Source of the DNA: an uncultured Chloroflexota bacterium
GTDB taxonomy: Bacteria; Chloroflexota; Chloroflexia; Chloroflexales; Roseiflexaceae
Assembly: GCA_937876225.1 (NCBI GenBank)
Contig: CALFIC010000126.1
Location: 1-24,115, forward strand
Reading direction: 5' to 3'
Length of the DNA: 24,115 nt
The notes under the pieces are model-generated. The model was given only the letters and a program-made list of their open reading frames with translations. It made no database searches and was not told where the DNA came from. Position 1 is the first letter of the stretch; each line of letters opens with the position of its first letter. Shown piece after piece: positions 1 to 7,953 of this stretch. The position numbers and the translations under genes are program-made.

Positions 1-1205
1 ACAAACAACGTACTCCCTTTCTTACTGGCTTTGATTTTTTTAGTACTCGGTGATTTGCTCGAAGCCCGCAAAATAAAAGTACTCTTACGAGACGTACCCT
101 TCAAGCTACTTTTGGTTCCTTTACTCCCACAGAAATCACAGGTTTGGGGGACGAGTCGTTGATTCGACGGAGTAATTTCCAGGGTATCACCGCTATACAA
201 GGAATCCGCTTGTTTGGGGTTTTGCGACGCTTGGTAGCTCCAATGTTCAGCCTTGATATCAACTTTGATAGTACGTAATTCGTTTGGCCAATTATTGTCG
301 TAGATGTTTAGGCCATATTTACCATTGCCAAGATCTGTAATCGACACTGGCGTTACGGCATGCCCACCGCTACCATCAGCCATGTAAATTCCAAGATCAT
401 AAAAGACAGATGCATTCTTGCCCTGACTCAATGATGCAGATATTAACTTGAGCACATCACTTGGTTTGCCGGTAATGGTACTGCTTATCGTTGGTTCCGT
501 AGTTTGCGTAGCCCACCAATAGGCAATTTCTTCTTGAAGTTTGGTATTTCCATCAAACGCCAAGTCATTGGTTGTCGGTGCACCAAAAGCATTGGGGTCA
601 ACAATGCTATGAAACATATGCAAGCTGGTAACTGACATACCTTCACAATGGCCGCCATCCATGGCTGCATTGATTTCTTTCATCCATTGCCGCGCAGGAG
701 AAGTAAGAGTACAAGTACTGTTCTTGATTTTGGTGCAGACTTTATCACCAAACATCCGCCGCATATCATTGGCTTTGAGGTTCGAAATACCGGTATCATT
801 GCCGTAGTTTTCAAAAGAGAATCCATCAGTTTTCACATCAAAACCACTATCTGCAGCCAGCGAACCCGTTGTCGCAGGGGTAGGTTTTACGGCCGTTGGT
901 TTTTTCTTGGGTTTGGTAGGAACGGCAGTCGCTTCAGTTGATTGTGATGCACTATCGACTGGAGTGGCATCACTTGATTGCGATGCACTATCGACTGGAG
1001 TGGCATCACTTGATTGCGATGAACTATCGACTGGAGTGGCATCGCTCTGACTCGAAGTATCGACCACAACTTCAGTTGCATCCGCAACAGGTTGCGGCGA
1101 GGGTTTACTTGTGGAATCCCCCATAAACGCATTCCACAATGCAATCACAATAATAACCAAGACGGACGAAACAGTAAGCTGTGTAGATCTTTTCGGACTT
1201 GACAT
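1..1205 (-). CDS. Membrane-anchored papain-like putative cysteine peptidase, partial (C-terminus beyond window)
   Basis: The open frame runs from ATG at 1205, behind a GAGGAG ribosome site, to the window edge (about 401 codons). A hydrophobic segment near residues 10-26 suggests an N-terminal anchor or uncleaved signal. It is followed by a Ser/Thr/Pro/Asp linker containing three 12-residue repeats (SDATPVDSASQS-like). The folded part (about 115-360) is a clear paralogue of the gene at 1261-3615. Conserved points are GHCEGM (Cys187), GGHAVTP (His282), IYDNNWP (Asp303, Asn304/305) and a CDFC pair (Cys356/Cys359). Cys, then His in a glycine-rich strand, then Asp/Asn is the order seen in papain-fold (clan CA) peptidases. 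That assignment is my inference, and the substrate is unknown. A Lys/Ser-rich tail begins near residue 360. It lies 55 bp downstream of its paralogue, probably in one operon. Confidence 0.8.
   Translation of the reverse strand, partial: MSSPKRSTQLTVSSVLVIIVIALWNAFMGDSTSKPSPQPVADATEVVVDTSSQSDATPVDSSSQSSDATPVDSASQSSDATPVDSASQSTEATAVPTKPKKKPTAVKPTPATTGSLAADSGFDVKTDGFSFENYGNDTGISNLKANDMRRMFGDKVCTKIKNSTCTLTSPARQWMKEINAAMDGGHCEGMSVTSLHMFHSIVDPNAFGAPTTNDLAFDGNTKLQEEIAYWWATQTTEPTISSTITGKPSDVLKLISASLSQGKNASVFYDLGIYMADGSGGHAVTPVSITDLGNGKYGLNIYDNNWPNELRTIKVDIKAEHWSYQASQNPKQADSLYSGDTLEITPSNQRLVPQTCDFCGSKGTKSSLKGTSRKSTFILRASSKSPSTKKIKASKKGSTLF
938..1045 (-). repeat. Three in-frame 36-bp tandem repeats in a protein linker
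   Basis: Three near-identical 36-bp units begin at 938, 974 and 1010, with a decayed fourth after 1045. Each encodes 12 residues of the form SDATPVDSASQS, so length changes by whole units keep the frame. They sit in the extracytoplasmic linker between the membrane segment and the folded domain of the 1-1205 gene. Confidence 0.9.
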
Positions 1206-1260
1206 TGTAATCTCCTCTCGTAATGACCAAAATACGAACTCCTACGCTTTTTTCATCGTA

Positions 1261-3615
1261 TTATTCGCGTAATTCGCCCATCTCGTCAGCTAGCGAAACA
1301 ATCGCAGTCGGCGTAATGTGTTGGCGTATAGGTACTGAGTGGTCGATATATTTCGTCGGAACCGGAGTGTGAACGATGGACGCACTATCCGACTTATCAT
1401 CGTTGGTTGCAGTAGGTAACTGTACATCTGTTGGGTTGCCACTATTGCCAGGTACATTATTCCCAGTTGCATCACCGCTATCGCTATGATCATGGCGATC
1501 ATGCGTCGGACGGGTTCGCCCGCCATCACCATTATCATCACCACCAGGGGTTGGGCGCGTTCTCCCGCCATCACCATTACCACTAGGCGTCGGACGCGGA
1601 TCACCGCCACCATTATCATCACCACCGGGGGTTGGGCGCGTTCTCCCGCCGCCACCATTATCATCACCACCAGGGGTCAGACGCGGATCACTGCCACCAT
1701 TATCACCACCACTTGGCGTTGGGCGCGAATCGCCACTACCATCGCCAGGGGTAGGCTTATTATCTCCACTCGACCAGGTTGGGCGGGTATTTGTGCCATT
1801 GCCCCCCGAAACATCGGTAGGGGTCAACCCAAGGGTTGCGGTAATTGTCTTTGACGATTCTCCATTACCGCCAGTTTTGGATGCGCCATCGCTATTACTA
1901 TCCCCGTCCGACGCACCATCCTTGCCATTGTTTGCGGTCGATGCGTCATTCGTCGGCAGGAGTCGCGTTGGCAATACAACAGTCCGACTTGGCGACGGTG
2001 GATTTTGCCGAGCAACAGGTGTTTCAGCTGGCATAACCGGCGCTGTTGTGGGTTCGGCAGTATTGTCTTGGACGGGGGCACTATTCACTGCATCAAGTAT
2101 CGGCAACAATGATTGGTCATCCGTGGCCACTGTTGTCTGTGACGACGTGGGTGCAGTTTGACTATTGGTATCTACTGCAGAAACACTCACTTGAGCTGGT
2201 TGGCGATTACTCGTCAACATAGCCAATGTCTTGGTTTGTTTATTTGCGGATACCGCAGCCTTTGCGCCTTTTTGCAAATCAATGCGCTTGACTGTCATTT
2301 CAACATTTTGTTGGTCGTCACTATAACCCACGACAATATCAGGGCTCGACTGCGTGCCACTCGCAATTGCGACCGTACTCTCTACTTGATCAAGCCGAAT
2401 TTCACTTGCGATGCGCGAATCTACGAACAAATTCTGCAACGCAACAACTTTGCCTTTGCCAAAAGCCGTAATATTTATAGGGATATTTTGGAGCCCCGTT
2501 ATCCGCAACGAGCCATTCACGTTCGCTGGCACCGACAGCATCGGCATCCCAAGCGGCGACCATTGGGCGGGGGCACCGCGCAAAAAGCCAATCTGAGCAT
2601 TGGGGATTTCGTTGTAGACTTTGCCAAGCACAATCCCAACTCGCCGCCCTAACCCATCCACAAAATATGCCGAAAACTGTTGGCTAATGGCCGTTGCTGC
2701 GGTGGCAGTCGAAGAAAAAAAGAACGTCGTCAAATCATCAACACTTTGAGCAACCGGATTACTCGGACAAAAATGACAAACCTGCTTTTGTAGCCGTGGT
2801 GCAGCAGCAGTTAATTCGAGGGTTTTGGAAGTACTATCACCATAATACGAGCGCGGCACACCGTCGACATTTGTAGCAACATACGTCCATGTATTTTTGG
2901 CGGTATCAACAGTTATTTCACGTGTTTCGTCGGGGATGTTGTTATCGTAGATTTGAATGGCTACATGTGTTGCATCAATATCACGCAACCCGATGGGGGT
3001 AACTGTATGCCCACCCAAGAAATCAGCTTGGTAAATACCAATAGTATACAATTGCGCCACATCGGCATCTTTGTGCAACCCAGCGCGTAACATGGTGACT
3101 GCTTCGATAGGATCAGTAACAACGCGATGCGCTCGAGTAGGAAAGGTGGCTTGCGTAGCCCACCAATAAGCAATTTCACGTTGGAGTGGTGGATTATTGG
3201 TCAACTGCAACGCGGCTACACTATCACCACCAAACATTTTTGGGTTAATCACCCCATAATAAAAATATTGACTCAATACCGCCATGCCTTCACAATGCCC
3301 CGTTTGCATGGCACGGTTGATTTCTTCCATCCAAATGCGCGCAGCAGGAATCAATAGACAATCTTTGGCGGCAACCACACAGACGGCATCACCAAACAAG
3401 CGTTGCATATCACCATTGGTGAGATTACTAATATCCGCTTTTGCACCATAATTGCGGAACGAAAACCCATCACGATGCGGATCAAAGCCAATTTGTACTG
3501 AGGGAAACGAAGCAACTGCATCATGTGAAATTTGCACTGCCGTCGTAGTCGGCGTCGTACAGCTGACGAGCAGACCACACATAAATAATATTAAAATAAC
3601 GATGCGTCGCGCCAT
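1261..3615 (-). CDS. Lipoprotein with papain-like putative cysteine peptidase domain and repetitive Pro/Gly/Asp tail
   Basis: I place the start at ATG 3615 (MARRIVILIL), nine bases after AAGGAG. An in-frame TTG at 3624 directly abuts the ribosome site and is unlikely. The protein is 784 aa. A signal peptide ends in a lipobox (LLVSC, Cys19), so it should be a surface lipoprotein. The domain at about 35-285 matches the neighbouring paralogue: VC...C near 79-86, GHCEGM (Cys108), GGHTVTP (His203), IYDNNIP (Asp224, Asn225/226) and CHFC (Cys280/283). A probable beta-rich domain (about 300-400, FVDGLGRRVG to SLRITG) follows, then about 350 residues of Thr/Ser/Asn/Asp/Pro-rich low complexity with RPTPGGDDNG-type repeats. 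Peptidase activity is inferred from residue order only. An adhesin or other surface role is also possible. Confidence 0.85.
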   Translation of the reverse strand: MARRIVILILFMCGLLVSCTTPTTTAVQISHDAVASFPSVQIGFDPHRDGFSFRNYGAKADISNLTNGDMQRLFGDAVCVVAAKDCLLIPAARIWMEEINRAMQTGHCEGMAVLSQYFYYGVINPKMFGGDSVAALQLTNNPPLQREIAYWWATQATFPTRAHRVVTDPIEAVTMLRAGLHKDADVAQLYTIGIYQADFLGGHTVTPIGLRDIDATHVAIQIYDNNIPDETREITVDTAKNTWTYVATNVDGVPRSYYGDSTSKTLELTAAAPRLQKQVCHFCPSNPVAQSVDDLTTFFFSSTATAATAISQQFSAYFVDGLGRRVGIVLGKVYNEIPNAQIGFLRGAPAQWSPLGMPMLSVPANVNGSLRITGLQNIPINITAFGKGKVVALQNLFVDSRIASEIRLDQVESTVAIASGTQSSPDIVVGYSDDQQNVEMTVKRIDLQKGAKAAVSANKQTKTLAMLTSNRQPAQVSVSAVDTNSQTAPTSSQTTVATDDQSLLPILDAVNSAPVQDNTAEPTTAPVMPAETPVARQNPPSPSRTVVLPTRLLPTNDASTANNGKDGASDGDSNSDGASKTGGNGESSKTITATLGLTPTDVSGGNGTNTRPTWSSGDNKPTPGDGSGDSRPTPSGGDNGGSDPRLTPGGDDNGGGGRTRPTPGGDDNGGGDPRPTPSGNGDGGRTRPTPGGDDNGDGGRTRPTHDRHDHSDSGDATGNNVPGNSGNPTDVQLPTATNDDKSDSASIVHTPVPTKYIDHSVPIRQHITPTAIVSLADEMGELRE
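1500..1750 (-). repeat. Imperfect coding tandem repeats (RPTPGGDDNG-type)
   Basis: Alternating blocks encoding variants of R-[PL]-T-P-[GS]-G-[DN]-[DG]-[NG]-G, with DPRP or RTRP spacers, recur at least five times. The DNA itself is repetitive (blocks of CACCATTATCATCACCACC alternating with GGGTTGGGCGCG-like segments). This suggests slippage-driven length variation in the C-terminal stalk of the lipoprotein. Boundaries are approximate. Confidence 0.75.
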
Positions 3616-3638
3616 AACATGCAACTCCTTATATGTTT

Positions 3639-3668
3639 ACTATAGCATCGACAACGCCTATTGGTCAA
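3639..3668 (-). promoter_or_regulatory. Sigma70-type promoter for the two-gene papain-like operon
   Basis: Read on the minus strand, TTGACC (3668-3663) and TATAGT (3644-3639) are separated by 18 bp and lie just upstream of the AAGGAG site and ATG at 3615. This is a good match to a housekeeping promoter. I could not identify an equally convincing promoter for the divergent dehydratase gene in the rest of the spacer (3669-3833), which is A/T-rich and otherwise featureless to me. Confidence 0.6.
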
Positions 3669-3833
3669 TTATTTGCATACACAAACAAACATATGCCCGT
3701 ATGTACAGCATCTGCTTGGCTCTAGACGTATTTTTCAACTATTTTGTTCCCTAATCAATACAATTATGCAGTAATCATTCCGCATTGCCCTTTTTTGTGT
3801 AAAAATAGAGACACAATAAACAAAGGAATCAAT

Positions 3834-5801
3834 ATGAGCAACGAACGACTCGAATCACTCGTAGGCGGTTCGCCCGCCTTGTTTGACATCATCTCCAAAG
3901 CCGCTGGCCCCAGCGGCGAGCTCCCCCTCACCGAAGATATGCTCCGTGATAGTCCGAGTGGCGATTTATTTGGCTGGACCCAAAACGTCGGCATGGGCTG
4001 GGAACCCGCCGAGCTCACCCGCACACAAGTGCTCATTCTCAGCACCCAAGGGGGCATCCGCGAAAACGACGGCAAAGCCATCGCCCTCGGGTACCACACC
4101 GGTCACTGGGAAGTAGGCTTGCAAATGCGGGCCGCCGCCGAAACCCTACGGGCCAACAACGCCATGCCCTTTGCAGGCTATGTGACCGACCCCTGCGATG
4201 GGCGGAGCCAAGGCACCGAAGGGATGTTTGACAGCCTGCCCTATCGCAATGACGCCGCCATCGTCTTCCGCCGGCTCATCCGCTCACTCCCCACCCGCCA
4301 TGCCGTCATCGGCGTCGCCACCTGCGACAAAGGCTTACCAGCGATGCTCATCGCATTGGCCGGTACCCCCAACCTACCGACTATCCTCGTTCCCGGTGGG
4401 GTTACATTGCCACCCACTGATGGTGAAGATGCCGGCAAAGTGCAAACCATCGGGGCCCGCTTTGCCCAAGGCGAATTATCGCTCCAAGAAGCCGCCGCCC
4501 TCGGATGCCGGGCTTGTGGCTCACCCGGCGGCGGCTGTCAATTCCTCGGCACCGCTGCCACATCGCAAGTGGTCGCCGAAGCGTTGGGAATTGCCTTGCC
4601 TCACTCGGCCCTTGCGCCGTCAGGACAACCGATTTGGCTCGAGTTAGCGACTGCGTCCGCACATGCGGTACTTGCCCTCCAGAAACGCAAAATCACCACC
4701 AAACAAATCATCACCCCCGGCGCCATCCACAACGCCATGGTGGTACATGCCGCCTTTGGTGGCTCGACCAACTTACTCTTGCACATCCCGGCAATCGCCC
4801 ACGCCGCTGGCCTGCCCCGCCCGACCGTACAAGACTGGGAACGGATCAATCGCCAAGTACCCCGCTTGGTCGATGTATTGCCCAATGGTCCGCGCAACCA
4901 TGTTACCGTCCAAGCCTATATGGCCGGCGGCGTGCCCGAAGTCATGCTCCATTTACGCGCGTTAGGGTTGCTCGATACATCAGTCCTCACCGTGAGTGGC
5001 GAAACGCTCGATAACGTGCTCGACTGGTGGCAACACTCGACCCGCCGCGCCACCGTGCGCCAAATGCTCCGCGAGCGTGACGGTGTCGATCCCGACGATG
5101 TGATTATGTCACCCAGCCAAGCGCAAGCCCGCGGGCTCACTTCGACCGTCACCTTCCCCCAAGGCAACCTCGCTCCCGAAGGATCGGTCATCAAAAGTAC
5201 CGCCATCGATGCACGGGTGGTGGGTGACGATGGCGTCTACCGCAAAATTGGCCCGGCCAAAGTGTTTTTGCGCGAACGTGACGCCGTCCGCGCCATCAAA
5301 GGCCAAAGCGACAAACAGGTCGTCCCCGGCGACATCATCGTGTTGATTTGTGGTGGACCATTGGGAACAGGCATGGAAGAAACCTACCAAGTCACGTCAG
5401 CCCTCAAGCACCTGAGCTGGGGCCGCGAAGTGGCGGTGATTACTGACGCACGCTTTTCGGGCGTAAGTACCGGCGCTTGTATCGGCCATGTCGGTCCCGA
5501 GGCATTGGCTGGCGGACCTATCGGCAAAGTACGTGATGGCGACATGATCGAGATTATTGTCGACCGCAATAATTTGGTGGGTAGTGTCAATTTGATTGGT
5601 GAAAACAATGTCGCCGTTGATTGGCAAACCGGCGCTTCCATTCTGGCTGCCCGTGGCATGCGCACCGATCTACAAGCCCATCCCAATCTGCCCGACGACA
5701 CGCGATTGTGGGCGGCACTACAACACGTCAGTGGCGGCACCTGGGGTGGCTGTGTCTATGATGCTGACAGCATCATCGCCCGTCTGACGAACCCGCAATA
5801 A
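3834..5801 (+). CDS. yjhG: D-xylonate dehydratase, YjhG/YagF type (IlvD/Edd superfamily)
   Basis: The 655-residue product matches my recollection of E. coli YjhG almost end to end, including length. Shared stretches include ELPLTEDML, PSGDLFG, DPCDGRSQGT, MFDSLPYRND, ATCDKGLPA, VHAAFGGSTNLLLHIPAIAH, AGGVPEVMLHL, GSVIKSTAID, GTGMEETYQVTSALKHLS and ARFSGVSTGACIGHVGPEALAGG. Cys121, Cys164 and Cys235 sit where this superfamily binds its Fe-S cluster. The family dehydrates D-xylonate to 2-keto-3-deoxy-xylonate in the oxidative pentose route. ATG 3834 follows AAAGGA at a normal distance, so the in-frame upstream ATG at 3744 is not needed. The gene stands alone between unrelated neighbours, and its base composition looks more G/C-rich than the upstream papain-like genes. 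A related aldonate could be the real substrate. Confidence 0.93.
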   Translation: MSNERLESLVGGSPALFDIISKAAGPSGELPLTEDMLRDSPSGDLFGWTQNVGMGWEPAELTRTQVLILSTQGGIRENDGKAIALGYHTGHWEVGLQMRAAAETLRANNAMPFAGYVTDPCDGRSQGTEGMFDSLPYRNDAAIVFRRLIRSLPTRHAVIGVATCDKGLPAMLIALAGTPNLPTILVPGGVTLPPTDGEDAGKVQTIGARFAQGELSLQEAAALGCRACGSPGGGCQFLGTAATSQVVAEALGIALPHSALAPSGQPIWLELATASAHAVLALQKRKITTKQIITPGAIHNAMVVHAAFGGSTNLLLHIPAIAHAAGLPRPTVQDWERINRQVPRLVDVLPNGPRNHVTVQAYMAGGVPEVMLHLRALGLLDTSVLTVSGETLDNVLDWWQHSTRRATVRQMLRERDGVDPDDVIMSPSQAQARGLTSTVTFPQGNLAPEGSVIKSTAIDARVVGDDGVYRKIGPAKVFLRERDAVRAIKGQSDKQVVPGDIIVLICGGPLGTGMEETYQVTSALKHLSWGREVAVITDARFSGVSTGACIGHVGPEALAGGPIGKVRDGDMIEIIVDRNNLVGSVNLIGENNVAVDWQTGASILAARGMRTDLQAHPNLPDDTRLWAALQHVSGGTWGGCVYDADSIIARLTNPQ

Positions 5802-5849
5802 AACAATCGGAGTGTGGCAGTAATGAATCTGTCACACTCCGATTGTTTT
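5800..5849. terminator. Bidirectional rho-independent terminator between convergent genes
   Basis: Two 21-base arms (5800-5820 and 5829-5849) pair with a single G-U mismatch around an 8-base loop. The outer AAAA/TTTT gives a U-tract in either direction. It begins inside the stop codon of the dehydratase and lies 10 bp from the stop of the convergent HEPN gene, so it should serve both. Confidence 0.9.
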
Positions 5850-5859
5850 CCAACGCAAT

Positions 5860-6822
5860 TTAGCGTTTGGAGGCACGATAGCCAGCTTTTTCAGCATCCG
5901 CAGGGGCATCAAAACAAATCACCGCACTATTGCGCGTCATGGCATAAAACGCCCCCGTCGGCAGATGATAAATCATCGTTTTGGGGTTGGCTTTGATTTG
6001 ACCATCATGACACGGGAAGCTGGGGAGCGGTGTGGCAGTCATCTCTGCCGTAATTTGCACCACTTTCACAACAACGAGCGCCGTAGGAGTACTTTTCGTA
6101 GATGCTGTCACTGTGATGGTTTGGTCCATAGTAAGGGGAGCCACCGTCATCATTGCAATATCGACAACTGGAATGGGCGTTTGTGACATGGCTAAATTTG
6201 GCGTACGTAGCACACTCCCGCCTTTAATCCGGATAGTTGGCGGTAGGAGTGTCGCTGTTGGATTGCTCGCGGCTGGTGCGGGCGAATTATGTTCCCAGAA
6301 ATAGAGTCCTATTACGAGGATAGCAATCAATAAACTGGCACCGGAAATGATAAATAATCCAGAGAACTTGGGGACTGATTGCGTTGGTAGTTGATAGCGC
6401 TGCGTACGCATTTCGTCGCGTAATACAATCACGGCATCAACATTACTGGCACGAATAGCAGTCAACAAGCGGGCTATATTGTCGGCGAGACGGTCAACAT
6501 CGTCGGCTGAGAGCGGTGCTTGATGAGCCCAACGATTGCGAATTGTGCGGAGCTCAAACAACAGACTGCGCTCATTGGGGGTTAATACGCGACTAAATGT
6601 CGAATCCCAATGAGCCAATATCACACGCACCAAGGCGGTCGCATCGAGTTGCGCCTGTTGGCTATCGGCCGGGAGACGCACCTCGGGCGTATTGCGGAGC
6701 ACGTTATACCACTCGGTGCCATGGGTGGTTTTGAGGACTGCCATCACAAACGGCGCATAGCCTTGACGGAATTCCGCAAGCAGTTGATCTATTTGAATGC
6801 GTCTCATCGGATCACTGGTCAT
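5860..6822 (-). CDS. Membrane-anchored HEPN (Swt1-like) protein with Ada-like C-terminal module
   Basis: The chosen ATG at 6822 follows CGAGGAG by nine bases and gives 320 aa. Residues about 5-125 resemble Swt1-type HEPN domains: EWYNVLRNT, an acidic/Leu-rich helix, then LRTIRNRWAHQAPLSADDVDRL. The R95-N-R-W-A-H100 stretch fits the HEPN RX4-6H catalytic signature of RNases. A single transmembrane helix (about 154-175) follows, then a Thr/Pro-rich extracytoplasmic linker. The C-terminal block of about 50 residues (CHDGQIKANP, IYHLPTGAFYAMT, VICFDAPADAEKAGYRASKR) resembles the Ada-like metal-binding module often found at the end of secreted nucleases, but only two cysteines (271, 303) are present. 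Function is unknown. The predicted topology puts HEPN in the cytoplasm. It follows the PARG gene with a 94-bp gap on the same strand. Confidence 0.8.
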   Translation of the reverse strand: MTSDPMRRIQIDQLLAEFRQGYAPFVMAVLKTTHGTEWYNVLRNTPEVRLPADSQQAQLDATALVRVILAHWDSTFSRVLTPNERSLLFELRTIRNRWAHQAPLSADDVDRLADNIARLLTAIRASNVDAVIVLRDEMRTQRYQLPTQSVPKFSGLFIISGASLLIAILVIGLYFWEHNSPAPAASNPTATLLPPTIRIKGGSVLRTPNLAMSQTPIPVVDIAMMTVAPLTMDQTITVTASTKSTPTALVVVKVVQITAEMTATPLPSFPCHDGQIKANPKTMIYHLPTGAFYAMTRNSAVICFDAPADAEKAGYRASKR

Positions 6823-6916
6823 ACCAAGCATCTCCTCGGGGCGATGATAATGCACATCATATCAATTGTCAGTACGGCGATTCACGTCTGTGCAGGGCGT
6901 TTTTTCATTACAACTA

Positions 6917-7795
6917 TCATACACTCTGCTCATGAAATCGATTGCGAAACGCTGTATACATGGGGGTCATCGGGGCAATATCTGGAATCGCAAAATCAAT
7001 AATTGCAAATGCACGTGTGGCACGAGATTCTAACGCCACATGAAAGGCTGTAGCAATTAATTCGGAAGTGTGACCAAATTCCCCCGCCCCCCATGCACCA
7101 AGAATCAACACATTGGCATTGGTAGTGGCTGCAGCTTCGATTATGCGCGTGGCACGGCGCGCCATTTGAAGCGGGATTTCGGCTTCACGTTGCGGCATAT
7201 ATAACCGCACATTGGTAGCGTGAACAGCCGCGGCACTTATCATGGCATAGTGCAACGGCGCTTCGAGTAAATCACCTTCATGGCCACGAAATACTGGTAC
7301 GTGGGGGGTGACGATTACGGTATCATCATAAAACGGATTGGTACGATGCGTACGATTGCGATACCACGCATGATTGCCAAGGCAATGCATCAACCCAGAT
7401 GACCGAGCCAAAGAAGCTTCTTGGGACTGCACCCCATGTAACCACCCACCGCCGAGATCGCGCGGGTTGGTAAAATTCAACACTGCCACCCGATAGCCAC
7501 GCCGTTGCCGCGCATGTGCGACCATCAATGCAGTTTGATTGTGGACAAACGTCATCGCTTGCGAGTATTTGGCAGGTCCTTGTGGAATCACCGCATCTGG
7601 TCGAAATGTCACCATTTGGGCATGCGCTTGGTGTAACGACTCTTGAATGTCATGCTCGGTACCCGCTTCAGTAATATAACTTCCACGCGTAATAATTTGC
7701 TGCGTCGCACGACCAACCATTTCTGCCGCATCAATATCCATTAAAAAATCTTCTTTGGTAAGCACAGGGAGACTCAATGATAACGTACGCCGCAT
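6917..7795 (-). CDS. Microbial-type poly(ADP-ribose) glycohydrolase family protein (TIGR02452/DUF2263)
   Basis: At 292 aa the product has the size and motif order of bacterial PARG-like proteins: VAVLNFTNPRDLGGGWLHGVQSQEASLARSSGL, then YPDDTVIVTP-like YDDTVIVTPHVPVFR, and ILGAWGAGEFGH near the C-terminus. Members of this macrodomain-fold family remove ADP-ribose from proteins. The signature loop here reads GGG(115-117)-x7-QEA(125-127), whereas the canonical PARG signature ends QEE and the second Glu is the general acid. The Ala at 127 therefore may impair hydrolysis. I chose ATG 7795 because TTGGAG lies five bases upstream. An in-frame ATG at 7813 would add six residues. It is divergent from the deacetylase gene and precedes the HEPN gene. 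Confidence 0.88.
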   Translation of the reverse strand: MRRTLSLSLPVLTKEDFLMDIDAAEMVGRATQQIITRGSYITEAGTEHDIQESLHQAHAQMVTFRPDAVIPQGPAKYSQAMTFVHNQTALMVAHARQRRGYRVAVLNFTNPRDLGGGWLHGVQSQEASLARSSGLMHCLGNHAWYRNRTHRTNPFYDDTVIVTPHVPVFRGHEGDLLEAPLHYAMISAAAVHATNVRLYMPQREAEIPLQMARRATRIIEAAATTNANVLILGAWGAGEFGHTSELIATAFHVALESRATRAFAIIDFAIPDIAPMTPMYTAFRNRFHEQSV

Positions 7796-7871
7796 ACTTA
7801 CTCCAACATTCATTGAAGTGATACCACATGGATCACCCCGGTTACACTATAAATTGCATCATATCGCTTTT

Positions 7872-7895
7872 TCACGACCACATATGTGGTCGTGA
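7872..7895. promoter_or_regulatory. Perfect 24-bp palindromic operator candidate
   Basis: The half-site TCACGACCACAT is followed immediately by its exact reverse complement. It lies in the 158-bp spacer between the divergent PARG and deacetylase genes, about 11 bp upstream of a TATAAT facing the deacetylase. It has no loop and no following T-run, so a dimeric repressor or activator site is more likely than a terminator. No regulator gene is encoded next to it in this window. Confidence 0.75.
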
Positions 7896-7906
7896 GAGAA
7901 CTTTGT

Positions 7907-7912
7907 TATAAT
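7907..7912 (+). promoter_or_regulatory. Probable -10 element (TATAAT) of the deacetylase gene
   Basis: A consensus TATAAT lies 41 bp before the ATG at 7954. The -35 position would fall inside the right half of the 24-bp palindrome and has no good TTGACA match, which fits a promoter controlled by a factor bound there. A GAGGGGGA ribosome site precedes the ATG. Confidence 0.5.
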
Positions 7913-7953
7913 TCACGTATTACGCTAAATATATTGTAGAGGGGGAAATTCAA

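Noticed and set aside
938..1045. Three regularly spaced 36-bp repeats resembling a mini CRISPR array
   Set aside because: The units are directly abutting with no spacers, are in frame, and encode a Ser/Asp/Pro linker of a secreted protein.
3744..3833. Extended N-terminus for the xylonate dehydratase from ATG 3744
   Set aside because: ATG 3834 has a good AAAGGA ribosome site and gives exactly the usual 655-residue YjhG length. The extension has no family similarity.
7872..7895. Palindrome upstream of the deacetylase as a transcription terminator
   Set aside because: It lies between divergent gene starts, has no loop and no T-run, so an operator fits better.
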